Source: Asterionellopsis glacialis (Eukaryota > Bacillariophyta > Plagiogrammaphyceae > Rhaphoneidales > Asterionellopsidaceae). Taken from it: a stretch of 29,112 bases of DNA. Of this stretch, positions 19,101 to 29,112 are shown one piece after another. Under the pieces are notes generated by a model. The model was not told where the DNA came from and ran no database searches. It was given only the letters and a program-made list of their open reading frames with translations. A program made the translations under genes and the position numbers. Each line of letters opens with the position of its first letter. The stretch's first letter is position 1. The stretch is from NCBI GenBank assembly GCA_014885115.2, contig WKLE02000786.1, positions 1 through 29,112 on the forward strand. Reading direction: 5' to 3'.

Positions 19101-22100
19101 TTCACTTTGATTTCTGATACAAACTATATTGCAAGCAATGCTGGACGAGTGGCACGAGCAATGTTTGAAATGTGTCTGAAGCAAGGCAAAGCAAGTCCAG
19201 CTCTGAAACTCCTTAGAATTGCCAAAAGTGTGGATAAGCAAGTTTGGTGGTTCCAAAGTCCACTGCGACAATTTGACGGTGAAGTACATACCAACGTATT
19301 CAATGCCTTGGAAAGTCGAAAGATCGGTGCCGAATCAGGCTACAACTCATTTGAAGCTGCTATGTCGCTACTCGACATGACGTCCCAAGAAGTCGGTCAA
19401 TTGTGCCATTGGTCTAAAGGAGGTGAAAAAATCAAACGCTTAGTCAAGATGTTACCTCAGTTGGAGATAGATTATACAGTTCAACCTGTTACGGGTAGCA
19501 TCCTTAGATTTCATGTAACACTTAGGCCAACCTTTAACTGGCAAGGCCGGTGGCACGGTGGAGCACAAGGTTTTTGGCTGTGGGTCGAAGGTGGACAGAA
19601 TCGCATGTAAGTTTGCCAAGGCAAGGTACAAAACTGTTTCGTTTTATTTTTGTGGTTCTAACAATATTCCTCGTCTCTTTTTTTGGCAGTTGGCATCACG
19701 AGTATGTTATTTTCTCTCGTCGAACTCATCCGGAGTCAACAAGTCTGGACATAACGTTACCAGCATTCGACCAAGATGAAGATTTTTACCTTCGAATAGT
19801 CTCAGATTCTTGGGTTGGAGTAGAAATGGTGATTCCTGTTTCCCTTCGATCCATCAAGTTGCCCTCACAAAAAACTCCTTTCACAGACCTTATGAATCTG
19901 ACTCCACTTCCAACCACAGCTCTGCAAAATCCAAAATTTGAGCAGCTTTATTCCAAGTTTGAAACTTTTAATCCAATTCAGACACAACTGTTTCACGTTT
20001 TATATCACACAGATTCTCCTGTCTTGCTCGGTGCTCCAACAGGGAGCGGCAAAACTATTGTGGCAGAGTTGGCTTTATTGGTAAGTAACTACGCAATATA
20101 TCATTCGGGGAGAGGGCTGGTGCGTTTAACCTTTTCTAACTGATCTCGTAACTTCTTACTTTCAGAGGATGAAAAGAATCCACCCGAAGGGTGTGTGTGT
20201 GTACATCGCCCCGCTCAAATCTCTTGCTAGAGAAAGACTTAAAGAATGGAGAGTTCGCTTAGGATCAGCTCCGCTTGATTGGAATGTATTGGAATTGTCA
20301 GGTGATACGCATCACGACCAGAAAGCACTCAGTAAAGCGGATGTGCTTGTCTGTACTCCAGAAAAATGGGATCTCATCTCCAGAGGATGGCGAGGTAACG
20401 ACACTTCTTCCGCCAAGAGCAATATCGCAAATGGTAGAGGTTTTGTTCAGAAGGTTAGACTGCTCGTAATTGACGAAATTCACCTCTTGGGAGAAGACAG
20501 AGGAGCTGTACTCGAGGCAATCGTAAGTAGAACGAGATTCATTTCCAAGCATGTACAGGACACAGCAACAGCAACAGCAACAGCTAGCACATCAGACTCA
20601 CCTGACACTAACGGACACGAGGCAACAAGAATCATGGGTTTATCCACAGCCTTAGCAAATCCATATGACTTAGCTGATTGGTTAGGCATCGATGTGAAAG
20701 GATTTGGTGGAAAAACGGGGCCGGGGCTCTACAACTTTCGTCCTTCTGTTCGTCCTATTCCAATGGAAGTGCACATCCAGGGTTATGCCGGAAGGCATTA
20801 TTGTCCAAGGATGGCTACGATGAACAAACCAATCTACAGCGCCATCAAGGACCATTCGCCAACAAAGCCAGTCATCATATTTGTAGCTTCAAGAAGACAA
20901 ACACGGCTTACTGCGATGGACGTTATTAGTTATGCCGCGGGAGATGAGAATCCACAAGCCTTCTTGGGCTGCAGTGACGATTACATCGAGTCCGTGATAG
21001 AAAATGTCCACGATGATGCGCTCCGTCACACTCTTGCGTTTGGAATAGGCCTTCATCACGCAGGGCTTTCAACGAATGACAGAGATATGTGAGTTCTTTG
21101 CTGGATCTTGCTGACGATTGTATTTTTTGTGTATCATGTGCATTTCTTTCTTACACTCGTCTTTTCTGATGTATTTAAACAGCGTTGAACGGTTGTTTTT
21201 AAAAGGCGATATCCGAGTTTTGGTTGCTACAGGTGAGTAGAGAAGATCCGTATGCGACCCTTGATATATAATGTATAATGTACACTTGAGCAGGCCCTCA
21301 TATTCTATTACATTTTATTTTCTCTTTCTACTACAGCAACATTGGCTTGGGGAGTGAACTTACCAGGTGTGTAAAACATTTTGCTGACCCCAGTGAATCG
21401 CGTTGACATATACATTTTTCATGCCACATTCTCATTTCTATTACATCTCTCTTTCGTCTTCACTGTAGCACACTTTGTAATTGTGAAAGGAACTGAATTT
21501 TTTGATGGCAAAACATCGAGATACGTAGACTATCCGCTTACGGATGTACTTCAAATGATTGGTAGGGCAGGTAGGCCCCAATTCGATACTGAGGGTGTAG
21601 CTCTAGTGATGGTCGCCACAGAAAAGAAAAGTTTTTACCAGGTATGATATTTTCCTCGGCCTCACTCAGCTTCTCATTTACCACATGCGGTCAAATTGTT
21701 TCTAAGTGCATTTTGATTTTTGTTTAACTTTTTCTGTACCCAAAAGAAATTCCTCTACTCTCCCTTTCCAGTTGAATCCTGCCTGGAGGAGCGTATATGT
21801 GAAAACCTCAACGCCGAAGTAGCAATTGGTACTATCAATTCGGTGACTGACGCAGTTGGGTATCTAGTGTGGACTTTTTTTGCTCGTCGCGTGAGGGCAA
21901 ACCCATCTTATTACGGCGCAGAATCGGACAGTGACGAAGATGTCGAAAAGTTCCTCTCGTCCGTTGTTGAAGATGCGATGGAAAGGCTTAGCGAGGAGAA
22001 ATGTGTTGAACTGAATGTCGAAGATGACGAAATAACAGATGCGTTACGCCCGACAGTCCTCGGAAAAGCTGCTGCTCACTATTACTTGGACCACAGAACT

Positions 22101-23514
22101 CCAAAGCAAATGCAGTTTGGCGTACGACAGGCACGAAAGCTCGTGACAACCTTTTTGGAGGAGTCTAAAGATCAAAACGGATCGTCTAGCTCCAGTGGTT
22201 CTCCATCAAACGGAATGAAACTTCAGTATTTCTCCATGCCATTGAAGGTTGAAGAAGTCGCATTTGCTTGGATTTTGTACGTGCTTTGTTCAACCCATGA
22301 ATTTGATGAACTGCCTGTACGCCACAACGAGGAATTCTTGAACGAGGAGTTAAATGAGAAAGTGCCATGGGGGGCTGATACAAGCGGCTTACTATCGAAA
22401 GACGGGAGACACAGTGGCCCAGTCAATGTCGATATCATGGCAGATCCTCATACCAAGTAAGTAATTCTTTGCTTTTACGAAACCGTGGTTATGGGATTTT
22501 ATTCTAACTTGATTTTTGTTCATACTTATCCCTATTGGGCGATCTCCTATATTAAAAGGGGCTTTCTGTTAATACAGGCGAATTTAGTGCAGGCAAAGCT
22601 TCCAATTAGCGATTACGTGAATGATACTAAGACTGTTCTGGATCAGATTCCACGTTTACTGGCTGCAATGCAGTATGTTGCCATTGACGACAAAACTACA
22701 GCGGGAAGCTTTGAACTCATTACCCAATTTTCGCGTACAAAACAATTATTGCAAACTCGAAGTATGGTAAGCTCAAAAAGTTTGTCAGTTTCAACATCTC
22801 TATTGAGGAGCCTTTGTACTAATCATTTTCCAATTTGAATCATGATGTAATATTATTTGCAAACAGCCGGACGATCCTATTATCTGCCAACTTGCCGGAA
22901 TCAATAAGAAGGGCGCTGGCCACATTTTACGTAACATGAAGAAAGCGTCGCTAGGAACAGAAAAATCTAGCAATGACCAAACTCTTCTTGCAACACTTCG
23001 GTCTATGCCCCGAACGAAGGCATATTCTATTTTCCAGGGAGCCCTCAAGAACAAACGATCAGAAATCGATAAAACCTTGAATTCTCTGTATGGTATTCCT
23101 CTCGTTGAATTGGAAAAGGTCAATGTAACACACCGTGTTGAAAAATCTACCCGTAAGAGTGTCGGCATACTAAACCTAACTCTGAAAGCACAGTATGGAA
23201 GTGGTAATAGCAAAAATGGCGGTGGAAAAGCACCATCCACTGGAGGACTTTCCAACCCGTCAGCATCTGAAGCGCCGTACTCACTAACTTTACTACTTGG
23301 CAGCCCCCAACAACGTATTTTGCTATCCCATGCAACAATGGGTCTTCCATCGAGACAAAGCGAAAGTAAAGGAATATCAAGAGAGGTGAAAATGGAATTT
23401 GACTGGGAAAGTGCCAATGCCGATGGAGGCGAAGATGGTGGTCATATGGTTTTACGGGTGCTTCATGAAGATGTTCGAGGCATGGATATGGAAGCTGCAA
23501 TCAATCTGCGGTAA
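16150..23514 (+). CDS. ASCC3: ASCC3-like Ski2-type tandem helicase (ASC-1 complex / Slh1 orthologue)
   Basis: Ten exons encode 2168 residues: 16150-18253, 18337-19606, 19690-20080, 20166-21088, 21183-21232, 21337-21366, 21469-21641, 21747-22456, 22559-22766, 22867-23514. All introns are GT-AG, 83-105 nt. ASCC3 is the helicase of the complex that splits collided ribosomes in quality control and, in animals, unwinds DNA for alkylation repair. Cassette 1 has Walker A APTGAGKT (366-373), DEVH (486-489), SATLPN, then GRAGRPQFD and a first Sec63 domain. Cassette 2 has APTGSGKT (1240-1247), DEIH (1358-1361), STALAN, GRAGRPQFD and a second Sec63 domain. NPLAYGIS after cassette 1, STALAN, and HIQGYAGRHYCPRMA fit ASCC3 rather than the spliceosomal paralogue Brr2. 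Human ASCC3 has 2202 residues. Both ATPase sites look intact. The N terminus is Ala/Gln-rich. The 30-nt exon 6 and the exon 9 start (AAAAG acceptor) rest on frame and similarity. Confidence 0.93.
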
Positions 23515-23852
23515 AAAGCGAAGATTACTGATCGCCGTTCACAGCGAATAGTAAATCACAGTTTCTGTTTTTGCAGTAATGCTACTAAAAGAAGACTTAA
23601 AATAAAAAAGATGAACAAAACCTTTAACCGAACATAAATACATCAATCAAACAATCATACATTGCCCCATTTTTAATTGGCAGTTTTATTCTTTCTTTGT
23701 CAGGTACGACAAATAAAAAACCCTATCTCATCACAAAACAACTAAAGGTATCCGTTCAGCTTATTCTCATCATCAGCAGATAGTAACGTTGTATTCTTTC
23801 TGTGTCTCTACACTGTAAACATAATCCGTCTCATCCGATATGCATTTTGTTT
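23515..23852. other. Convergent spacer between ASCC3 and LIS1
   Basis: This 338-base 3'-3' spacer holds AATAAA-like polyadenylation signals for the plus strand (about 23601 and 23713). Nothing else is seen. Confidence 0.5.
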
Positions 23853-25313
23853 CTAATCCAACAGCCAGCATTTCACCGTTTGATCCACACTTCCTGAAAC
23901 AAGAATAGGAAGAGTATGGTGCATAGCCAAGGACGAAACAAAATGCGAGTGGCATCCTTCCAAAGTCCTCAAACAACGTTGGGCCTTAATATCAAAGACT
24001 CGTATCGTTCGGTCGTCTCCTGCTGAAATGATATAATTTCCACTTGGATGAATCAAAACAGATCGTACCCAATTTTCATGAGCCGTAAAGGTTGCAAGAC
24101 ATGCTGCAGAAGCAATTGACCAAAGTTTGACGGTACGATCACGTGATCCTGATGCCAAATAATCCCGTACCGTTTCATCATGTTTTGATGTTGCTGCATT
24201 CGTGGGATTGCATGTCAGGAATGCTACACTCTCAACGACATGTTCGTGACCACGTAATTCAACAATTTTTTCATTGTTAGAACCCTCAGCATGGTATACA
24301 CAAATCATTTGATCGTTACCAGAGGATGCCCACAAATCACCCTTTTCTTTCACAGCCAAACACCGGACCCAATCATTATGATCTTGAATCGTTGCATCGC
24401 AAAATCCAGTTTCAACATCCCAAAGTTTCACAGTTTGGTCACGTGACGCAGAAAGTAAGAATTTGCATCCCGCGACATCTGATGCTACACCTGTCGTTGT
24501 ACTGGCAGGTTCAGCACCACCTGACGATGACGTGTCGTTTAATGCAGCTTCCACCAAATTTGCCACAGGTAAAAAGGAAACAGCTGAAATCGTATGATCA
24601 TGTCCACGCAAGGTTCTCAAACATGCGTAGGTAGAAAAGTCCCACAATTTAATGGACAAATCTGTGGAACTAGATGCAAGGTAGGCACCTGTAGGCGAAA
24701 AGGACAGTGAATTAACCGTATTGGTATGTCCCTTTAGAGTACGAACATAATCACCACTTTCATGATCCCAAATCTACCGCAGCGTTATTTTTTTCAAAAG
24801 AAAAGGCACAGAAAATAAAGAATGAGCGCTTTCAAGTTTTCGTTCGAGAAGTGCAAAAAACAGCTTTGATCAACTCACCTTGATTGTACCATCTTCACTT
24901 CCACTAACAACTACTGTAAATACAGGATGGACTGCAACTGCCTCAACGACAGCTGAATGACCCTGCAATGTATGAGCACAGGGTAACCGAGGGAGCATAC
25001 GCCGTTGTGCACCTCCAGCTCCAATACTCCCATCCGCTCCACCGCCCGCGGATGTTCGATGGGCATGAATTTTTGCATTTTGAGCTGCCGCACGCTCCAA
25101 TTCCAAAACCTTTTTTTGTAATCGAGGAATAGCTGTCCATTTCTTCTCCAACAAGGGTGTACCTCCCACAGTTTTGATTTCCTTGTCAAGTACGTCTGGG
25201 TCGGCTTCCGCCAGCGCAGCAGCTACCTTTTCCCATTCATCACCCTGACGTGACTTGAAATACTCATACAAGCCTGAGTGCAATTCGGCTCGTTGGCGGT
25301 CGGTTAATACCAT
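23853..25313 (-). CDS. PAFAH1B1: LIS1-like dynein regulator (WD40 protein)
   Basis: Two exons encode 451 residues: exon 1 24879-25313 (145 codons, ATG 25311-25313) and exon 2 23853-24773. The intron 24774-24878 is GTGAGT...TAG in phase 0. LIS1 binds the dynein motor ring and promotes assembly of active dynein-dynactin. Residues 6-40 form a LisH dimerisation motif, 56-80 a short coiled coil, 81-108 a Gly/Ala-rich linker, and the rest seven WD40 repeats beginning at [13 protein letters not shown]. Strong family marks are [50 protein letters not shown] and a final [10 protein letters not shown]. Human LIS1 has 410 residues; the extra length is mostly a Ser/Thr/Ala/Gly-rich insert of about 30 residues in the third WD repeat. 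Confident. Confidence 0.92.
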
Positions 25314-26622
25314 GGTTTTCTATTCCGATGTATTTTTTTCACGAATAATTCCTCGATAAACTGTTGGACTTGATTTGCTTCTGAGATTGACCTTTCTTTT
25401 GAAAGTCGCTCAAGACCCAATCACAACAATAGTTCGATAGGATAAACAGCGGCGACCAAACTTACAAGGGTACCTGTGAAGCAATGATCTTGTTGATCTT
25501 GAATAGGTCGGGTTTCAGAGGTCTCTTTTACGGGAGGTGCGGAGTGTATCTGTCATATGGAGTGTGACTTACTTGGGAGGAGTGCCAACCGATCGCCGAG
25601 CCCGTCGCGTCGGGGAAGACGGCATGTTTCGCCAACACGGGTGGAGTGTGTGTCCTCTCTGCTCGCTTATTGAGGTCCTGCTCTCGGTACAGTCAGTCAG
25701 TATGACCCGAATGTTGAAATTTTTCTAAAACAAAATCTAATTTTTTGACGTCATATTTCCCTATTTGTACATGACGTTAGCCTTTCATTGTCAAATATAT
25801 TTCAATACATATAATTCAATAAAATTCTTTTTGCGGAGTTCGCAGTTAATTAATGAATTATAATTCTGGCGACTTCCGTTGCAGGAATGCATAATAAGTA
25901 TTATTTTTTAACCACGGAGATACGCAGGTTTGGCCTCTTTATGTACGATCGATACGAGCTGATAACAAAAACAAAGATACATAAAAGATATCAGAATTAA
26001 TCACAAAACGCAGGGAAGCGAACAAATGATTTCTTGTGTGTACTGCGTACGTTTTGTTAGTTTGTCGGTAGTGTCAATGTGGCTTCAAAGGTCTCATCTT
26101 CGGTGACTGTCTGTAGTACGTTACTAGTACGACCGACTAATATGAAAGCATTGACGATAATTAATTAACGCTGTAGCTCTACAGTCAATAATAACTATCA
26201 AGAAAGAGAGCTATGTTAATCGCTGATTTCTTCTTCCATATTGATTTGAATTTCAGGAAACTATGGACTAGCAGACCGTTAAAATACAATAAAAAGGGGC
26301 AAACATTTATGGCAGTAGTGTGATTGGGAATATCATATCAACGTGCTTTTCAATAATAGTGTTTCACAGGTTGAGAAATCTCGTTTGAAAAAAGAACCTC
26401 TCGACTTTTTACACAAGGGATTTAGATCATGAAATAATTATTTCTCTACTGGTGCCTGGTAAACAAAGCTTGGACAAAAAATCATCCTATCGTAGAGGAC
26501 CGTAGTCTTGTCTCCATCAAGCATTCTTCGATAATTGTTCAAGGCTGTGTTCATTGTGCATATTGAAACGGTCTCAAAACTCGTCGACGAATTCGGGATA
26601 GATCGATAAAGAATTCGCAACC
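25314..26622. promoter_or_regulatory. Divergent spacer between LIS1 and the SET-domain gene
   Basis: About 1.3 kb, mostly AT-rich. The open frames at 25537-25728 and 26438-26677 lack recognisable domains. A CRE-like TGACGTCA is at about 25746-25753. AATAAAAAGG at about 26288 is a weak TATA-like candidate for the SET gene. Confidence 0.4.
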
Positions 26623-28626
26623 ATGAAACTAAGCTCGAGTGTTTTAGCTTTGTTGGCAGCAACGTGTGCAACAACACTCAATGTCGTGAATGGTTCTGTG
26701 ACGAAGAAAACAAAAAAGAAAAAGGATCCCCCTAAAGAATCATTGTTAGGAGAAGACGAAATCAATAATGTCGTTGACGAAAATGTATGTACCGTGTGGC
26801 TAGCAGAATCGTCAACTTCTACACCTGAGCAACCAAAATGGGGTTTATTTGCGGGAGTTGAATTTGGACGCGGCAAACCTATAGGCAATCGTGAACTTGC
26901 CGTGCAAACATTTAATTTAGCTGGCAATGCAGGAGAAAAGGAAGATTTCGACGCAAACAAGGAAATCGAAGATCTGTCGTTTCGTTCACTCGTGGTTGAC
27001 TTTTTAGAGCAATTTATGTGGACGCCAGATTCATCAGGTGGACAATTTGAAGTTCAAGGACGTATCGTTACCAATATTCCGGGTGTAGGTGTTTTAGGTG
27101 GGTGGAATCCTGCGTTAATCAATTCTGATTGGAACCAGAGTGCCGCATACTTTCGACGTGATGTATACAATGATGCTGGAGTAGCCCATCCTGGACGAGG
27201 TGCCTATTCGACGTATCACAATGTTACGTTATCAGCATTGGAAAACATTGTTCCTGGATCTGAAATCTTTTTGGATTATGGTGGTAATTATGAAGAAGAT
27301 GCAAAAGATTTTGAGAGTTCCTTGACGAATGCAGATTATGAAAAGATTGATTTGGTAGTCAAACGCATCATTAACTTTATGGATAAGTACAAAGAAGAAA
27401 TGACACCCGAATCAAAGCAAGACATATACAATTTTTTGGTAAAAGATGTTCTGAAAGCAGCAGCAGGGCCTGAAAAGGGTCTAAATGCTATAAACCTTCT
27501 CCCGCAAGATCCTGATGACTTACCAGATGTTATTGCTGCTGGTGGATCTCTCCCCTACAGTAAGGATGATGGCTTCCGACCGTTGGACTGGCTTGAAAAG
27601 AATGGTTTGTGTATGGATCTAATTCATCCTGGTAAATCTACAATTCCCAATGCAGGTCAAGGTGCATTTGCTACTCGACCTATTTCCAACGGAAGCATGG
27701 TTAGTCCTATCCCTTTGGTACAAATTCCTGATGCAACTATTTATAATATGCATGAGTTAGGTGACTTCATAGACGATGATGGTGACACCTTGTATTATCG
27801 TGCGAGTGAGGAAATTCTTGGGAAGCAACTTATTTACAACTATGTCTTGGGACATCCTGAATCCACCATGACATTTATACCAGCTGGATCGGCATCAACT
27901 TACATTAATCACTCTCCTGAACCGAATGCTAAACTTGTATGGTCGGATCATCCAAATCACAATCCGAGTTGGTATGAGTTCACACCTGAACAACTGTTGG
28001 AGCACGAGGACAAACTGCATATGGGTCTTCTAATGAAAGCTGTTGCTATCGAGGATATTGCCAAGGATGAAGAAGTTTTTATTGATTACGGACCAGAATG
28101 GACCAAGGCGTGGGAGGAACATGCAGCCAAATGGAATAAGAAAGTTGAAAATGGTGAGATTGATACCGTATGGCCTCTTACTGCCTTGAATCTAAACGAA
28201 CAACACCGAGACAAACCCTTTAGGACTCCTGAAGAATTAGAAACTGATCCCTATCCTGAAAATGTTCAGTTGAGATGCTACGTAGTCGTAGCTGATGACA
28301 ACGAGCCACCAGAAGGTGAATTACACCAATGGTCAGAACCTGTCAAGGGCTCAGTCTACGATGCAGAACATCTTTTTGATTGTAAAGTATTGGAACGTGG
28401 TGAAGACGATTATGGAAAGTACTGGTACAAAATTCTTTGGCAAGATGACCCGGATGACGATGATGATGATACTCAGAATATTGTGGACAATGTGCCACAT
28501 ACTGCCTTTCTTTTTACGGATAAGATGGGTACTAGTGATATGCACGTGAAGGACGCTTTCCGTCATTATATTGGTATTCCAGATGAAATCTTCCCCAAAG
28601 GTCCCTGGAGAAACTTGGCTGCCTAG
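26623..28626 (+). CDS. SET-domain protein with signal peptide
   Basis: One exon encodes 667 residues (ATG 26623 in context GCAACCATGAA; TAG 28624-28626). Residues 1-24 look like a cleavable signal peptide, followed by a Lys-rich stretch (28-34). Two SET-like regions follow. The first (about 73-225) begins GLFAGVEFGRGKPI and ends SEIFLDYGGNYEE but has no NHS motif. The second (about 341-500) has GQGAFATRPISNGSMV, YINHSPEPNAK (427-437) and EEVFIDYGPEW (483-493), matching the AdoMet and catalytic NHS/xxYDYG elements. The C terminus (550-667) has KYWYKILW, a polyAsp run, and VPHTAFLFTDKMGTSDMHVKDAFRHYIG, which looks like a separate conserved domain. SET domains methylate lysines, but the signal peptide places this one in the secretory path, a plastid or outside the cell. 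The substrate is unknown. Confidence 0.82.
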   Translation: MKLSSSVLALLAATCATTLNVVNGSVTKKTKKKKDPPKESLLGEDEINNVVDENVCTVWLAESSTSTPEQPKWGLFAGVEFGRGKPIGNRELAVQTFNLAGNAGEKEDFDANKEIEDLSFRSLVVDFLEQFMWTPDSSGGQFEVQGRIVTNIPGVGVLGGWNPALINSDWNQSAAYFRRDVYNDAGVAHPGRGAYSTYHNVTLSALENIVPGSEIFLDYGGNYEEDAKDFESSLTNADYEKIDLVVKRIINFMDKYKEEMTPESKQDIYNFLVKDVLKAAAGPEKGLNAINLLPQDPDDLPDVIAAGGSLPYSKDDGFRPLDWLEKNGLCMDLIHPGKSTIPNAGQGAFATRPISNGSMVSPIPLVQIPDATIYNMHELGDFIDDDGDTLYYRASEEILGKQLIYNYVLGHPESTMTFIPAGSASTYINHSPEPNAKLVWSDHPNHNPSWYEFTPEQLLEHEDKLHMGLLMKAVAIEDIAKDEEVFIDYGPEWTKAWEEHAAKWNKKVENGEIDTVWPLTALNLNEQHRDKPFRTPEELETDPYPENVQLRCYVVVADDNEPPEGELHQWSEPVKGSVYDAEHLFDCKVLERGEDDYGKYWYKILWQDDPDDDDDDTQNIVDNVPHTAFLFTDKMGTSDMHVKDAFRHYIGIPDEIFPKGPWRNLAA

Positions 28627-29112
28627 AGATCTTAATGCTGCTGGATACTGGCTGTCTATATTCACCGGTATTCTCTTGTTCCTATTTGTGAACTTAGCCG
28701 TCTGCCCTCTCTAGTCTACAGAGCAGTACTGTAATTTGAAATTAATAAGGTAGTCTCTCATTTTTCATACTACTATCATATATTCCATATATACACCAAT
28801 TTAGTTGCCGATTGAAATTCATACACCATAGCTTTTTTAAGAGTTTCGAAAAGACCCTGTGTCTCGATGAAAGATGACAGAAATTGCTCCGAGAAAGCTT
28901 TCTTAGTCTACTGGTACTTTACTCACAAGGGTTAGAGGGAGAAGAAGTTGTTGGTGTACAAGTAGTCGTATTAATACGTACTGTTTTTTTAATTAGATAT
29001 AATATTATAATATGTACAGGAACCCCAACGGCTAGCTTGGACGTACTGGAAAGCACGTAGACTCTACTGCAAATGATAATTAGGAATGACCGCCAACAAA
29101 ACAAGAAACGGC
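28627..29112. other. 3' flank of the SET-domain gene to the window edge
   Basis: AT-rich sequence with no supported gene. The minus-strand open frame at 28919-29104 has no recognisable features. Confidence 0.5.

Noticed and set aside
22457..22581. Non-canonical intron (acceptor at CAG 22581) in ASCC3
   Set aside because: Using AAAAG at 22558 as acceptor gives a normal GT-AG intron and the expected conserved residues KGFLLIQA, so no unusual splicing is needed.
1..29112. tRNA genes, rRNA and CRISPR arrays
   Set aside because: I looked for T-loop (GGTTCRANNCC) signatures, rRNA-like conserved blocks and regularly spaced repeats by eye and found none that hold up.

Overview
The window looks like nuclear DNA of a unicellular eukaryotic alga, most likely a diatom or another stramenopile. 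The genes are split by short GT-AG introns (about 80-280 bases), the spacers are AT-rich, and the proteins are clearly eukaryotic: the helicase ASCC3, the dynein regulator LIS1, the Hsc70 co-chaperone Hip, a type II sulfotransferase-like protein and a signal-peptide SET-domain protein. The lineage call rests on general protein style and is an inference; no marker gene settles it.

Layout from left to right. 2-307 (+): the C-terminal end of a membrane protein cut by the window edge. 1207-2721 (+): a sulfotransferase-like type II membrane protein with a polyglutamine tail. It is followed by two tandem copies (about 2719-2950 and 2951-3173) of its former tail plus 3' flank, in which the glutamine frame is still readable but broken by TAG codons. 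3318-4289 (-): a decayed sulfotransferase-like gene. 4290-8053: a gene-poor stretch rich in repeats, holding inverted-repeat ends of a putative non-autonomous transposon, hairpins, a CRE-like palindrome in a short tandem array and a GTT microsatellite. 8316-8804 (+): a small Ser-rich protein. 10461-11573 (+): an acidic coiled-coil protein with three copies of an ALLxxxKKRL-like motif. 12682-14208 (+): Hip/ST13 in three exons. 14459-15439 (-): a three-exon gene, visible only after splicing, for a histidine-rich and probably metal-binding protein. 16150-23514 (+): ASCC3 in ten exons. 23853-25313 (-): LIS1 in two exons. 26623-28626 (+): a SET-domain protein with a signal peptide.

The genes do not form a pathway. 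Hip, ASCC3 and LIS1 are housekeeping functions (chaperone cycle, ribosome rescue or alkylation repair, dynein regulation). Hip and the His-rich gene converge, as do ASCC3 and LIS1. The His-rich gene and ASCC3 share a 0.7 kb divergent promoter region, and LIS1 and the SET gene share one of 1.3 kb.

The most unusual observations are: the His-rich gene with a symmetric repeated exon; introns at the identical codon and phase in both helicase cassettes of ASCC3; the duplicated sulfotransferase tail with independent CAG-to-TAG changes in each copy; and the inverted-repeat element at 6012-7390. All intron boundaries were assigned by eye from splice signals, reading frame and protein similarity, without transcript data.
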